Shown: positions 7,054-14,945, numbered from the stretch's first letter. The stretch: 15,007 nucleotides of DNA from Bacillota bacterium (GCA_023388605.1 JAEWFX010000039.1:1-15007), one strand, 5' to 3'. Numbers and translations are program-made. Notes: generated from the letters alone by a model not told the origin.

Positions 7054-7093
7054 TATTTTGACATTTTTCGACATAAATCGACCTATTTCGACA
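7054..7093 (+). repeat. Array of four exact-phase 10-bp direct repeats (TATTTCGACA-like; Spo0A-box-like operator)
   Basis: The units are TATTTTGACA (7054-7063), TTTTTCGACA (7064-7073), TAAATCGACC (7074-7083) and TATTTCGACA (7084-7093), with no gaps. Two units contain TTCGACA, the Spo0A box, and the other two are close variants. The array lies between divergent ychF and comM, 44 nt before the comM ATG and 23 nt from the ychF -10. The same element, same orientation, occurs at 1386-1424 ahead of the prepilin peptidase. An open reading frame runs through it from 7048, but these codons are best seen as non-coding. Confidence 0.7.
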
Positions 7094-7097
7094 TAAT
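7068..7097 (+). promoter_or_regulatory. Candidate comM-dprA promoter within the repeat array
   Basis: TCGACA (7068-7073) and CATAAT (7092-7097), 18 bp apart, each differ from the sigma-A consensus at one position. This promoter would overlap repeat units 2 to 4, so a protein bound there would block it. Alternatively TTGACA at 7058-7063 is the -35, but no good -10 follows at 17-18 bp. The array may thus act as operator, promoter, or both. Confidence 0.35.
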
Positions 7098-7137
7098 CGG
7101 ATATTTGCAGCAAGGCTTTTTACCATACACTGCATTT

Positions 7138-8697
7138 ATGAAAGAACGATTTGCAGAAATTAATACCATCATTCTGACAGCAGGAGAGGTGCGTCCAGCA
7201 AAATTCCAGCTATCGATTTTACCAGGATTATTCTCAGTGAATATCAGTGGTTTGCGAAATCAACAGACTCAGATGTCTCTGCAGCGAGTGATGTCATCTC
7301 TCAAACTTAATGCCTATGAATTGCCACGCAGTAGATTGATCGGACGTATTGAACCTGTAGATTGTGAAAAGATAGGTGCTGGCTACGATCTGCCTTTAGC
7401 TATCTTAATTCTTTGTGCTTCCAATCAAATAAAGATAAGTGAGAATTTTCTTAGCGAAACTTTGATTTGTGGGGAGTTTGATTTGACGGGTCAATTATGT
7501 GCAGTGCGTGGAGTTTTAGCCGCATTGGTGAGGGCAAAAGAATTTGGCATAAAACGAGCGGTGGTTCCTTCAGAAAATTTAGCAGAAGCTCGTCTTGCTA
7601 TTAATGGCAATTATGGCTTAGAAGTGATAGGTGTCTCTAATCTCTCAGAAGCAGTTTCGGTGTTGGCAGGCAAGACAGTACTTACTGAAGTTGCAGGCGA
7701 TGCATCTATAAAATCTGCTGAAACTGAAGTCAAACTTAAACGCGTTATCGGTCAAGAGAGTGCTAAGTTTGCCATGAGCATAGCGATTGCAGGCAATCAC
7801 CCTATGCTGATGATCGGTTCACCTGGTTGTGGTAAATCCTCACTAGCACATAATGCTAGATATCTTATGCCGGCACTGGATGAGCAATCACTGAGAGAAG
7901 TTCGTGAAATCTACAGTTACTGTTCTGAAGGAGATGATGAGGTTATGTTTGCAGGCAGGCCTCCGTATGTTGCTCCACACCATAGCACGACAGTTGCTGC
8001 TCTGATGGGTGGTGGTAGTATTCCGCAACCAGGTCTGTGTAGTAAGGCTCACAATGGCATTTTATTCTTAGATGAATTATGCGAATTTTCACCAGCTTGT
8101 CTAGCTGCGTTGAGAGAGGTATTAGAAGAAAAGTATATTCATTTGCGCAGACAGCGAGGCAGAGCCGATTATCCGGCGGATTTTCTGTTAGTAGCGGCAA
8201 CCAACCCTTGTCCTTGTGGATTTGCTTTAGATCGTTCACACAAGTGTACATGTTCGCAGGAAGCAGTACAGCGTTATCTACAGAAGATTCGTGGGCCATT
8301 ACTCGATCGTTTTCAATTGACTGTTGTGATGGACAGCCTAAAAACACAACAGTTGTTCGAGATATTTTCAAGTTATGAAGATTTAGATCTAAATAACGAA
8401 AGGGAACATATCAAACAATGCCGTGAATTTCAGCAAAAACGTAATCTGACAATCAGTAGAGACGGGCGTGGACTGAATGCAGATATAGATAGCAGATATC
8501 TGTCTGAGATCTGTAAGTTCGATGCCGCTAGTCAAAAACTACTTGATCAAGTTATTGCCGATAATAGTCTGACTGCTAGAAATTTTTCTTCATTGCTCAA
8601 AGTCTCCCGTACATGTGCAGACTGGGATTGCAGCGAGAAAATTTTAGCTAAACATATCTTATTGGCCAGTTATTATTACCAGCAATTGGAGGTGTAG
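7138..8697 (+). CDS. comM: ComM/YifB-family Mg-chelatase-like AAA+ ATPase
   Basis: A 519-residue AAA+ ATPase of the YifB/ComM family. ComM of Vibrio is a hexameric helicase that drives branch migration when transforming DNA is integrated. The N-terminal Lon-protease-like (ChlI-type) domain spans about 5-175; Walker A GSPGCGKS is at 227-234, Walker B GILFLDEL at 307-314, and the family's cysteine pairs CPCG (358-361) and CTC (370-372) follow ATNP; the C-terminal Mg-chelatase domain ends at 519. Start: the frame is open from 7048, but those 30 codons lie over the repeat array and match nothing in the family; the ATG at 7138 gives FAEINTIIL, which aligns with normal family starts. No clear ribosome binding site precedes it, an oddity that may mean weak or controlled translation. 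dprA begins at the base after its stop, so the two form one unit. Confidence 0.93.
   Translation: MKERFAEINTIILTAGEVRPAKFQLSILPGLFSVNISGLRNQQTQMSLQRVMSSLKLNAYELPRSRLIGRIEPVDCEKIGAGYDLPLAILILCASNQIKISENFLSETLICGEFDLTGQLCAVRGVLAALVRAKEFGIKRAVVPSENLAEARLAINGNYGLEVIGVSNLSEAVSVLAGKTVLTEVAGDASIKSAETEVKLKRVIGQESAKFAMSIAIAGNHPMLMIGSPGCGKSSLAHNARYLMPALDEQSLREVREIYSYCSEGDDEVMFAGRPPYVAPHHSTTVAALMGGGSIPQPGLCSKAHNGILFLDELCEFSPACLAALREVLEEKYIHLRRQRGRADYPADFLLVAATNPCPCGFALDRSHKCTCSQEAVQRYLQKIRGPLLDRFQLTVVMDSLKTQQLFEIFSSYEDLDLNNEREHIKQCREFQQKRNLTISRDGRGLNADIDSRYLSEICKFDAASQKLLDQVIADNSLTARNFSSLLKVSRTCADWDCSEKILAKHILLASYYYQQLEV
8688..8692 (+). promoter_or_regulatory. Ribosome binding site that sets the dprA GTG start
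   Basis: GGAGG inside the last codons of comM lies 5 nt before the GTG at 8698. The next in-frame ATG (8713) would be 20 nt away, too far. The GTG follows the comM stop TAG directly, with no bases between, which favours coupled translation. Confidence 0.8.
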
Positions 8698-9789
8698 GTG
8701 AATTTGAACAATATGGAAGGTGTCTACGTATATGATGACGCTTGTAGGCAATTGTTAGCAAATCATCTATATATGCACACTAATCAAGAGAGGGAAAAAC
8801 TTTTAGAACAGCATGATGGACTCATAGGATATGCAAAATACAATGAATATGATTTGACAGAGATTCCTATTGACAAAGAACTACATACAGATACTTATCC
8901 ACTTGTATCTGATAAAAAATTAAGCAGTCATTTAGATGAGGAATATCCAATAATGGTAGTGCCGATCACTTCGCGTCACTATCCTGAGGCTTTGCGATAT
9001 ATTTTCAATCCACCGACTATTTTATTTGTGCGCGGTGATGTATCAGTTTTGAATAGTAGATCAATAATTTGCATCATTGGTACACGCCATGAAACTCCCT
9101 ATGGTGCAAAGGTTATTAAGGATCTCGTCAATTATCTGAAGCGACGTAAGCCGACTATTGTAAGCGGCATGGCGATGGGGACAGATGCTTTGGCACATAA
9201 AGCTGCCTTGGATAACGATCTAAAGACGATAGCGATACTGGGGTCAGGTGTAGATGTCTGCTATCCCAAACTGCATAGGGAACTTTACTCACAGATACTG
9301 TGTAATGGTTGTATTGTGTCTGAATTCATGCCGGGAACATCGCCTAGAAGACAGAATTTCCCTGCACGTAATCGTTTGTTGAGTGGGATCGCTCAGCACG
9401 TAGTTATCACGGAAGCCGGTGAGAGGAGCGGTACCATGATCACTGCCAATTTCGCTGCGGAGCAAGCAAAAGAAGTATGGGCTGTCCCTAATTCTCTATA
9501 TATATCGAAAGCGCGGGGTTGTCATAAGTTAATAGAACAGGGAGCACGTATACTGTATGATTTTCACAGCCTCTACGAGCAACTGCCAGCTAGTAGTGAT
9601 GAATATTTTCAGCTGTTGACTTTTATTCAATCCACCAATCCTGATTTGCAAGAAATCGTAGCCTATCTACAGCAAGACTACGAAGAAGTACAGATGCAAT
9701 TGTCCTATCTGCGCTTACTAAATCTTATTGAAAGGAGTTCAGGTTTTTATCGTCTGACAGAGAATGGACACAGGGCATGTAATTCATAA
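8698..9789 (+). CDS. dprA: DNA-processing protein DprA (Smf)
   Basis: Binds incoming single-stranded DNA in natural transformation, protects it and loads RecA. The Rossmann-like core is complete: IIGTRHETPYG (126-136), SGMAMGTDALAHKAAL (156-171), GSGVDVCYP (182-190), SEFMPG (208-213), FPARNRLLSG (221-230) and the SGTMITANFA loop (244-253). A winged-helix-like C-terminal domain covers about 303-360. The N-terminal 80 residues correspond to the SAM-like domain of DprA but are divergent, with no helix-hairpin-helix core visible. Length 363 is typical. It starts with GTG directly after the comM stop. A gap of 121 bp with a promoter separates it from topA. DprA occurs in many bacteria never shown to be transformable, so its presence alone does not prove competence; the shared upstream array with the prepilin peptidase adds weight. 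Confidence 0.95.
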   Translation: MNLNNMEGVYVYDDACRQLLANHLYMHTNQEREKLLEQHDGLIGYAKYNEYDLTEIPIDKELHTDTYPLVSDKKLSSHLDEEYPIMVVPITSRHYPEALRYIFNPPTILFVRGDVSVLNSRSIICIIGTRHETPYGAKVIKDLVNYLKRRKPTIVSGMAMGTDALAHKAALDNDLKTIAILGSGVDVCYPKLHRELYSQILCNGCIVSEFMPGTSPRRQNFPARNRLLSGIAQHVVITEAGERSGTMITANFAAEQAKEVWAVPNSLYISKARGCHKLIEQGARILYDFHSLYEQLPASSDEYFQLLTFIQSTNPDLQEIVAYLQQDYEEVQMQLSYLRLLNLIERSSGFYRLTENGHRACNS

Positions 9790-9851
9790 ATTATTGGCTA
9801 AAGCTCATAAATAGTAGGAGAACTAACTCGATCATTGTATATAGAAAAATA

Positions 9852-9881
9852 TTGACATAAAGATATTTTGTTGTTTTTATA
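9852..9881 (+). promoter_or_regulatory. Candidate topA promoter
   Basis: A perfect -35 TTGACA (9852-9857) is followed after 18 bp by TTTATA (9876-9881), with further AT-rich -10 choices such as TATATA (9878-9883). The 121-bp gap between dprA and topA shows no terminator, so read-through from comM-dprA is also possible. The -10 choice is uncertain. Confidence 0.45.
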
Positions 9882-9883
9882 TA

Positions 9884-9904
9884 CCCTAGAAATTAAATTT
9901 AGGG
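9884..9904 (+). promoter_or_regulatory. Hairpin covering the topA ribosome binding site
   Basis: CCCTAGA (9884-9890) can pair with TTTAGGG (9898-9904), seven pairs with one G-U, around an AT-rich 7-nt loop. The 3' arm contains most of the topA ribosome binding site AGGGG (9901-9905), 5 nt before the ATG at 9911. Folding would limit ribosome access. The stem is short, so function is only suggested. Confidence 0.35.
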
Positions 9905-9910
9905 GTAAAC

Positions 9911-12070
9911 ATGTCTAAGACATTAGTGATTGTAGAGTCGCCAGCAAAAGCAAAGACCATCGGCCGTTATCTAGGTAAAGACTATATTGTGACTGCTTCA
10001 GTAGGTCATATTCGTGATTTACCTGCGTCGGCTCTGGGTGTAAATGTCAAAAACAATTTTAAACCGCTCTACATTACGATGCGCGGTAAAGCTAATGTAG
10101 TAAGTGACCTCAAGAAGAAACAGAGCAAGGCCGATCGTGTCTTACTCGCAACAGACCCTGATCGTGAAGGTGAAGCTATAGCTTGGCATCTCAGCCATCT
10201 GCTCAAACTGGATCCTAATGAAGATTGTCGTGTGGTATTCAATGAAATAACAGCATCTACCATACGCTCTGCTGTAGATAAACCTCGTAATATAGATATG
10301 AATTTAGTTGATGCTCAGCAGGCTAGACGTATTCTCGACCGCTTGATCGGCTATGAGCTGAGCCCTTTGTTGTGGGAGAAAATCAGTAAAGATCTCTCTG
10401 CTGGTAGAGTTCAGTCTGTCGCTGTGCGTCTTTTAGTTTTACGTGAGCGAGAGATCACAGATTTCAAACCTGAAGAATATTGGCTGCTGACTGCTAACGT
10501 AGAAAAACAAGATAAACAGACCTTTAATTGTAAGTATTATGGTGAATGGAAGAACGGTAAGGCGAGTAAGCATAAGTTATCTAATGAAGATGAGGTAAAC
10601 CAGCTTATTACAGAACTTTCTGGGCGTACTCTTCACGTTGCCAAATTGGTGAAGAAGCCACGCAAGAAAACTGCTGCACCACCTTTTACTACCAGTACAA
10701 TGCAACAGCAAGCATCCAGTAGTTTTGGTTTCTCTGCGCAGAGGACTATGCGCATAGCTCAGCAATTATATGAAGGTGTGGATTTACCTGATATCGGCAC
10801 TACTTCGCTGATCACCTATATGCGTACTGACTCGGTGCGTATTTCTCCTGAGGCGGCAAATGAAGCTAGGAATTATATAAGTGTTGAGCACGGTGAAGAG
10901 TATTTACCTGCTAAAGTGCAATTCTATCGTAATCGTCAAGCTGCACAAGATGGACATGAGTGTATTCGTCCCATCCATTTTGATCTCTCGCCTGACAAGT
11001 TGCGTTCAGCTCTGCCACCGGAACAACATAGACTTTATTCACTCATTTGGGATAGATTCATCGCTTCACAGATGGTGGCAGCCGTCTATGATACTCAACG
11101 CGCGGATATTATCAGCGACAATGACAAAGTTTTTAGAGTGAGTGGTGAAGTACTGAAGTTTCCCGGTTGGAAGAAGCAGTACGGTTATGTGCAAGAACAA
11201 GAATCTGATGAGCACAATGATAATCTACCTGAAATAATCGAAGGTGAGAGTCTTAAATTAAATAAGCTCATCCCAGAGCAAAAATTTACTCAGCCACCTG
11301 GCAGATATACTGAAGCTAGCTTGATCAAGGCTATGGAGGAGTTAGGCATCGGTCGTCCGTCGACTTACGCTCCTACCATCTCTACTATACAGAATCGTAA
11401 TTACGTTGAAAAAGAAGGTAGGACTTTATATCCTACTGAATTAGGTCTGCGTGTCACAGATATGCTAGAGCAATATTTCCCCAATATTGTTGATACCAGT
11501 TTTACTGCTGACATAGAAAATCAGTTAGACGATGTGGAGATGGGTAAATTGGCATGGGTAGATGTCCTCGAGAAGTTTTACCCACCTTTCCATCAACAGA
11601 TTTTAGCTGCTGATACCGAGATTAAGGCTGCTGCAAAGGAAGAGGAAAAAGTTGGCGAAGTCTGTCCTAAATGTGGTGAAGGTGAATTAGTTTATCGACA
11701 GGGACGTTACGGTAAATTTATAGCTTGTAATAGGTTCCCAGATTGTGATTATACCCGCCCGATCGAACATCCAGTCGATGGTACTTGTCCGCTCTGTGGT
11801 TCAGGACTATTGATGAAACAAACGCGTAAAAAGAGATCAAAGACATTCTATGTCTGCGATCAGAAGGGTAGTGATCCTAATTGTTCGTTTATTTCTTGGA
11901 CTCTGCCAGTCAAAGATAAAAAATGCCCTGAATGCGGTAGCTATATGGTCTACAAACCCTATGCTAAGCCAGATAAAATCAAGCCTGAAAATATAGATAA
12001 ATACATAATTTGTAGCAATAGTGAATGTCCACGTTCACAGACCAAGCGCAAGAAAAAAGATGATAAGTAA
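9911..12070 (+). CDS. topA: DNA topoisomerase I (type IA)
   Basis: Relaxes negative supercoils by nicking one DNA strand through a 5'-phosphotyrosine link. The Toprim domain begins VIVESPAKAKTIGRYL (acidic E9) and has the DPDRE motif at 82-86 (D82, D84, E86). The catalytic tyrosine is Y303 in TSLITYMRTDSV, and the DNA gate region has LSAGRVQSVA at 162-171. Three C-terminal Cys4 zinc fingers are present: C585/588/606/612, C626/629/649/658 and C672/675/701/706, followed by a Lys/Arg-rich tail. Length 719 is normal for Firmicutes. The start has AGGGG 5 nt upstream, possibly masked by a hairpin. The 3' end overlaps trmFO by 11 nt if the latter starts at 12060; topA-trmFO is a common Firmicutes order. 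Confidence 0.98.
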   Translation: MSKTLVIVESPAKAKTIGRYLGKDYIVTASVGHIRDLPASALGVNVKNNFKPLYITMRGKANVVSDLKKKQSKADRVLLATDPDREGEAIAWHLSHLLKLDPNEDCRVVFNEITASTIRSAVDKPRNIDMNLVDAQQARRILDRLIGYELSPLLWEKISKDLSAGRVQSVAVRLLVLREREITDFKPEEYWLLTANVEKQDKQTFNCKYYGEWKNGKASKHKLSNEDEVNQLITELSGRTLHVAKLVKKPRKKTAAPPFTTSTMQQQASSSFGFSAQRTMRIAQQLYEGVDLPDIGTTSLITYMRTDSVRISPEAANEARNYISVEHGEEYLPAKVQFYRNRQAAQDGHECIRPIHFDLSPDKLRSALPPEQHRLYSLIWDRFIASQMVAAVYDTQRADIISDNDKVFRVSGEVLKFPGWKKQYGYVQEQESDEHNDNLPEIIEGESLKLNKLIPEQKFTQPPGRYTEASLIKAMEELGIGRPSTYAPTISTIQNRNYVEKEGRTLYPTELGLRVTDMLEQYFPNIVDTSFTADIENQLDDVEMGKLAWVDVLEKFYPPFHQQILAADTEIKAAAKEEEKVGEVCPKCGEGELVYRQGRYGKFIACNRFPDCDYTRPIEHPVDGTCPLCGSGLLMKQTRKKRSKTFYVCDQKGSDPNCSFISWTLPVKDKKCPECGSYMVYKPYAKPDKIKPENIDKYIICSNSECPRSQTKRKKKDDK

Positions 12071-13460
12071 AATAAACATAGTCGGTGCTGGCTTAGCAGG
12101 TTGCGAAGTAGCTTGGCAACTACGTCATTTACCCGTGCCCGTCTATCTGTATGAGATGAAGCCTCATACCTATACACCAGCACATCATGAAGATTATTTC
12201 GCTGAACTAGTTTGTAGTAATTCTCTGCGTTCAGACTCTTTGACTAATGGCGTAGGCTTACTTAAAGCTGAAATGCGCATTGAAGATTCTTTGATTATGA
12301 AGGTGGCAGACAGTACGCGTGTACCTGCGGGCAGTGCCTTAGCTGTTGATCGCCATCTATTCGGTCAGCAAATTACAGAAAAAGTATGCAGCATATCTAA
12401 TCTGACAGTGATTAGACGCAAGATTGATCATATCGACGAGGTGTTGAGTGACGAGAGTATTACTATTATCGCCACTGGTCCCTTGACCGATCATGGACTA
12501 TATCAATCTATTTTACAGAAGTTGGGCAGTTCGAGCTTATTCTTCTTTGATTCAGCTGCTCCGATAGTGTATGCAGAGAGTATAGATATGGATAGAGTTT
12601 TCTGGCAGTCACGCTACGATAAAGGTACAGCTGATTACCTGAATTGTCCGATGACTCGTGAAGAATATCTGCATTTCCTTGAAGAATTGATAACTGCCCG
12701 TTGTGCTGAAGTCAAAGAATTTGATCGTAAGTCATTGTTTTCTGGTTGCATGCCAATCGAGGAATTAGCTCGTCAAAGCGAAGATACGATGAGGTTTGGA
12801 CCTTTGAAACCAGTAGGTTTATCTGATCCCAAAACGGGTAAAGAACCCTATGCATGTGTCCAATTACGTAAGGAAAATGTTGCTGGTGATCTCTATAATT
12901 TAGTAGGTTTTCAAACTCATCTGGCCTTTCCAGAACAGAAACGCGTCTTTAGTTTGATCCCCGGTTTGGCCGAAGCTAAATTTGCACGTTATGGAGTGAT
13001 GCATCGTAACACCTTCCTCAATTCACCACAGGTATTGCGAGCAAATTTTCGTACTAAACAGTTTCATAATTTGTTTTTTGCTGGACAAATTACCGGTGTC
13101 GAGGGATATATAGAATCTGCTGCTTCCGGTCTTGTGGTCGGCAAAACGATCAGTAGAATGATCTCTGATAGTATTGATGTAGATGTTGAGACTTATCCAG
13201 CAACGACTATGCTCGGTGGTCTCAGTGATTATGTGCGTTGCACTAATCAAGATTTTCAGCCGATGAATGCAAACTTTGGTCTTTTACCCCCTCTGACAAA
13301 GGAAGACAAAAAACATTGGCGTGAGCAATTAGATTTCAGGAAACGTGGACGTCAGGCCAAACGTCTGCTTTATGCAGCGCGCGCCCTCAGCGATTTCCCA
13401 ACATCGGAGGCGATAAAAAAGATGTGGTTGTCAAAAGTAAAAGAGGAGAGTGAAAGATGA
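12060..13460 (+). CDS. trmFO: Folate/FAD-dependent tRNA (uracil-54-C5)-methyltransferase TrmFO
   Basis: Makes ribothymidine (m5U54) in the T-loop of tRNA with methylene-tetrahydrofolate as carbon donor and FADH2 as reductant, the Gram-positive alternative to SAM-dependent TrmA. The FAD-binding motif INIVGAGLAGCEVAWQL opens the protein; the catalytic cysteine is C52 in LVCSNSLRSDSLTNG, and the second conserved cysteine C230 is in FSGCMPIEELA (matching C53 and C226 of the B. subtilis enzyme, as I recall). ATGPLT (138-143), GPLKPVGL and QITGVEGYIESAASG are further family blocks. Length is 466 from the ATG at 12060, where the family normally begins. An in-frame ATG at 12021 lies inside topA and would add 13 unrelated residues, so it was not used. 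The ribosome binding site is weak and the start overlaps topA by 11 nt, which suggests coupled translation. It overlaps queA by 4 nt. Confidence 0.97.
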   Translation: MISKINIVGAGLAGCEVAWQLRHLPVPVYLYEMKPHTYTPAHHEDYFAELVCSNSLRSDSLTNGVGLLKAEMRIEDSLIMKVADSTRVPAGSALAVDRHLFGQQITEKVCSISNLTVIRRKIDHIDEVLSDESITIIATGPLTDHGLYQSILQKLGSSSLFFFDSAAPIVYAESIDMDRVFWQSRYDKGTADYLNCPMTREEYLHFLEELITARCAEVKEFDRKSLFSGCMPIEELARQSEDTMRFGPLKPVGLSDPKTGKEPYACVQLRKENVAGDLYNLVGFQTHLAFPEQKRVFSLIPGLAEAKFARYGVMHRNTFLNSPQVLRANFRTKQFHNLFFAGQITGVEGYIESAASGLVVGKTISRMISDSIDVDVETYPATTMLGGLSDYVRCTNQDFQPMNANFGLLPPLTKEDKKHWREQLDFRKRGRQAKRLLYAARALSDFPTSEAIKKMWLSKVKEESER

Positions 13461-14491
13461 TAGATTTCTCTAAAACCTCCAGTTATGCTTATGATTTGCC
13501 AGAAGAACTCATCGCTCAAACTCCCTTAAAGCAGCGTGATAGTTCTCGTCTATTGGTCTTGAATCACGGCGAAATTGAACATAAACATTTTAGTGATATC
13601 TTAGATTATCTGGAAAAAGGTGATTGCCTAGTTCTCAACAATACTAAGGTAATCCCTGCACGTTTATACGGTGTCAAGAGAGGGTCTGGCGCTAATATTG
13701 AAGTGTTGCTATTAAAGTCACATGGAGATGATCTCTGGGAGACTTTAGTCAAACCGGGAAGAAGAGTAAAGGATCAGACAGACATTGATTTTTTGCCAGG
13801 ACGTCTGAGTTGCAAACAGGTCGACATCTTAGAAGATGGCAAAAGACTGATGAAGTTCTCTTATCAGGGTATTTGGCAGGAGTTGCTCTTAGAAGCTGGC
13901 ACTATGCCTCTGCCTCCGTACATACATGAGAAGTTAGAGGATCAAGGCCGATACCAGACAGTATATGCTCAATTTGATGGTTCAGCTGCTGCGCCAACTG
14001 CCGGACTGCATTTTACAGATGAACTTCTGAGCAAAATACATGCTAAAGGTATTGAGATCGCTGAGTTGACACTGCATGTAGGACTGGGTACATTTCGACC
14101 AGTTAAGGTTGAGAATATAGATGAACACATTATGCACAGCGAATACTACAAGATAGATCAGGCTGCATGTGACATCATCAATAAAACTCACCGCGATGGC
14201 AAGAGAGTGATCTCAGTCGGCACCACAGTCTGCCGTGTGTTGGAGACGCTTTCAGACAATGACGGCTTCATTGAGCCGGCAGAAGGAGAGACCTCCATTT
14301 TCATCCATCCAGGTTATAAGTTCAAAATGCTCGACGGTCTAATCACTAATTTTCATCTACCAGAGTCTACATTACTGATGTTGGTGACAGCCTTTTATGG
14401 TTATGAAAAAGTGATGTCAGCTTATAAAGAAGCAGTAGAACAGAAGTACCGCTTCTTCAGCTTCGGTGACAGTATGCTACTACTGCCTTAG
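13457..14491 (+). CDS. queA: S-adenosylmethionine:tRNA ribosyltransferase-isomerase
   Basis: Transfers and rearranges the ribose of SAM onto preQ1-modified tRNA to give epoxyqueuosine at position 34. Family blocks are visible in order: YDLPEELIAQTPLKQRDSSRL from residue 11, LVLNNTKVIPARLYG at 58-72, LPPYI at 152-156, YQTVYA at 166-171, AAPTAGLHFT at 178-187, LHVGLGTFRPV at 206-216 and ITNFHLPESTLLMLV near 295-310. Length 344 is typical. AGAGGAG lies 6-8 nt before the ATG, and the ATGA overlap with trmFO points to coupled translation. The queuosine partner tgt, often next to queA and before yajC in Firmicutes, is not here. The substrate tRNA-preQ1 must therefore come from a tgt gene elsewhere. 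Confidence 0.98.
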   Translation: MIDFSKTSSYAYDLPEELIAQTPLKQRDSSRLLVLNHGEIEHKHFSDILDYLEKGDCLVLNNTKVIPARLYGVKRGSGANIEVLLLKSHGDDLWETLVKPGRRVKDQTDIDFLPGRLSCKQVDILEDGKRLMKFSYQGIWQELLLEAGTMPLPPYIHEKLEDQGRYQTVYAQFDGSAAAPTAGLHFTDELLSKIHAKGIEIAELTLHVGLGTFRPVKVENIDEHIMHSEYYKIDQAACDIINKTHRDGKRVISVGTTVCRVLETLSDNDGFIEPAEGETSIFIHPGYKFKMLDGLITNFHLPESTLLMLVTAFYGYEKVMSAYKEAVEQKYRFFSFGDSMLLLP

Positions 14492-14504
14492 GGCGATAAT
14501 TTTC

Positions 14505-14533
14505 TTGTAAATATCAAGTGCATAGATTAAAAT
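14505..14533 (+). promoter_or_regulatory. Candidate yajC promoter
   Basis: TTGTAA (14505-14510) and TAAAAT (14528-14533) are separated by exactly 17 bp in the 76-bp gap between queA and yajC. The -10 lies inside an inverted repeat, TAGATTAAAATCTA (14523-14536), which might be an operator or chance in AT-rich DNA. Transcription would start near 14540, leaving a leader of about 28 nt that includes the yajC ribosome binding site. Confidence 0.5.
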
Positions 14534-14567
14534 CTAAGCAGTATGATTAATTAAACGAGGTTAATTT

Positions 14568-14945
14568 ATGATTCTTACTCTCAGTGCAAGTGCACAACAA
14601 CCAGGACTATTAGGAACATTGATTACATTCCTACCTTTGATTTTAATCTTTGGTATTTTCTACTTTTTGACTATTCGTCCCCAGCGCAAGAGAGAACGCG
14701 AATTACGCAATCAAGTAAATCAATTGACAGTCGGTGACACTATCGTCACCATCGGCGGTGTTGTCGGTAAGGTTATGAATGTCAGCAACGATGAGATCAC
14801 TATCGCCAGCAGTGTCGCCAACACTATGTTAACTTTTAAAAAGTCTGCAGTAGGTACAGTTGTATCTGCTCGAACGGAAAGCGTACCGCAATCTGAGCCA
14901 AGTGAGAAGAAAAAGTTGTTCAGCAAAAAATCTGATGTTGAATAA
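14568..14945 (+). CDS. yajC: YajC, accessory subunit of the Sec translocase
   Basis: A small single-pass membrane protein that associates with SecDF and SecYEG in protein export. One membrane segment covers about residues 17-39 (LITFLPLILIFGIFYFLTI), directly followed by the family hallmark RPQRKRERE, then QLTVGDTIVTIGGVVGKV at about 52-69, which is the conserved cytoplasmic beta domain. The C-terminal tail (about 103-125) is charged and variable. Length 125 is usual. GAGG (14557-14560) lies 7 nt before the ATG. It has an apparent promoter in the gap after queA and a strong terminator 23 bp after its stop codon, so it may be transcribed alone; secD and secF, usual partners downstream, are not inside the window. 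Confidence 0.95.
   Translation: MILTLSASAQQPGLLGTLITFLPLILIFGIFYFLTIRPQRKRERELRNQVNQLTVGDTIVTIGGVVGKVMNVSNDEITIASSVANTMLTFKKSAVGTVVSARTESVPQSEPSEKKKLFSKKSDVE

Noticed and set aside
7054..7093. Short tandem repeats considered as a CRISPR fragment or simple microsatellite.
   Set aside because: Units are 10 bp without spacers, and a diverged copy at another locus keeps orientation and distance to promoters, which points to an operator.
7943..8371. 142-codon open frame on the minus strand inside comM.
   Set aside because: It lies fully opposite conserved comM motifs, lacks a recognisable domain and has no sign of a ribosome binding site; a shadow frame.
9852..9875. ATTGACATAAAGATATTTTG before topA resembles repeat units of the two arrays.
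   Set aside because: Only one unit-like match (the -35 TTGACA) and no 10-bp series follows, so it is better explained as a plain promoter element.
12021..12059. Upstream in-frame ATG that would extend TrmFO by 13 residues.
   Set aside because: The extra residues lie inside the topA zinc-finger region and precede the usual family start MISKINIVGAG; the ATG at 12060 fits better.
14523..14536. Inverted repeat TAGATTAAAATCTA over the yajC -10 as a repressor operator.
   Set aside because: It is short and AT-only apart from two G/C pairs; chance is likely, so it is mentioned only within the promoter entry.
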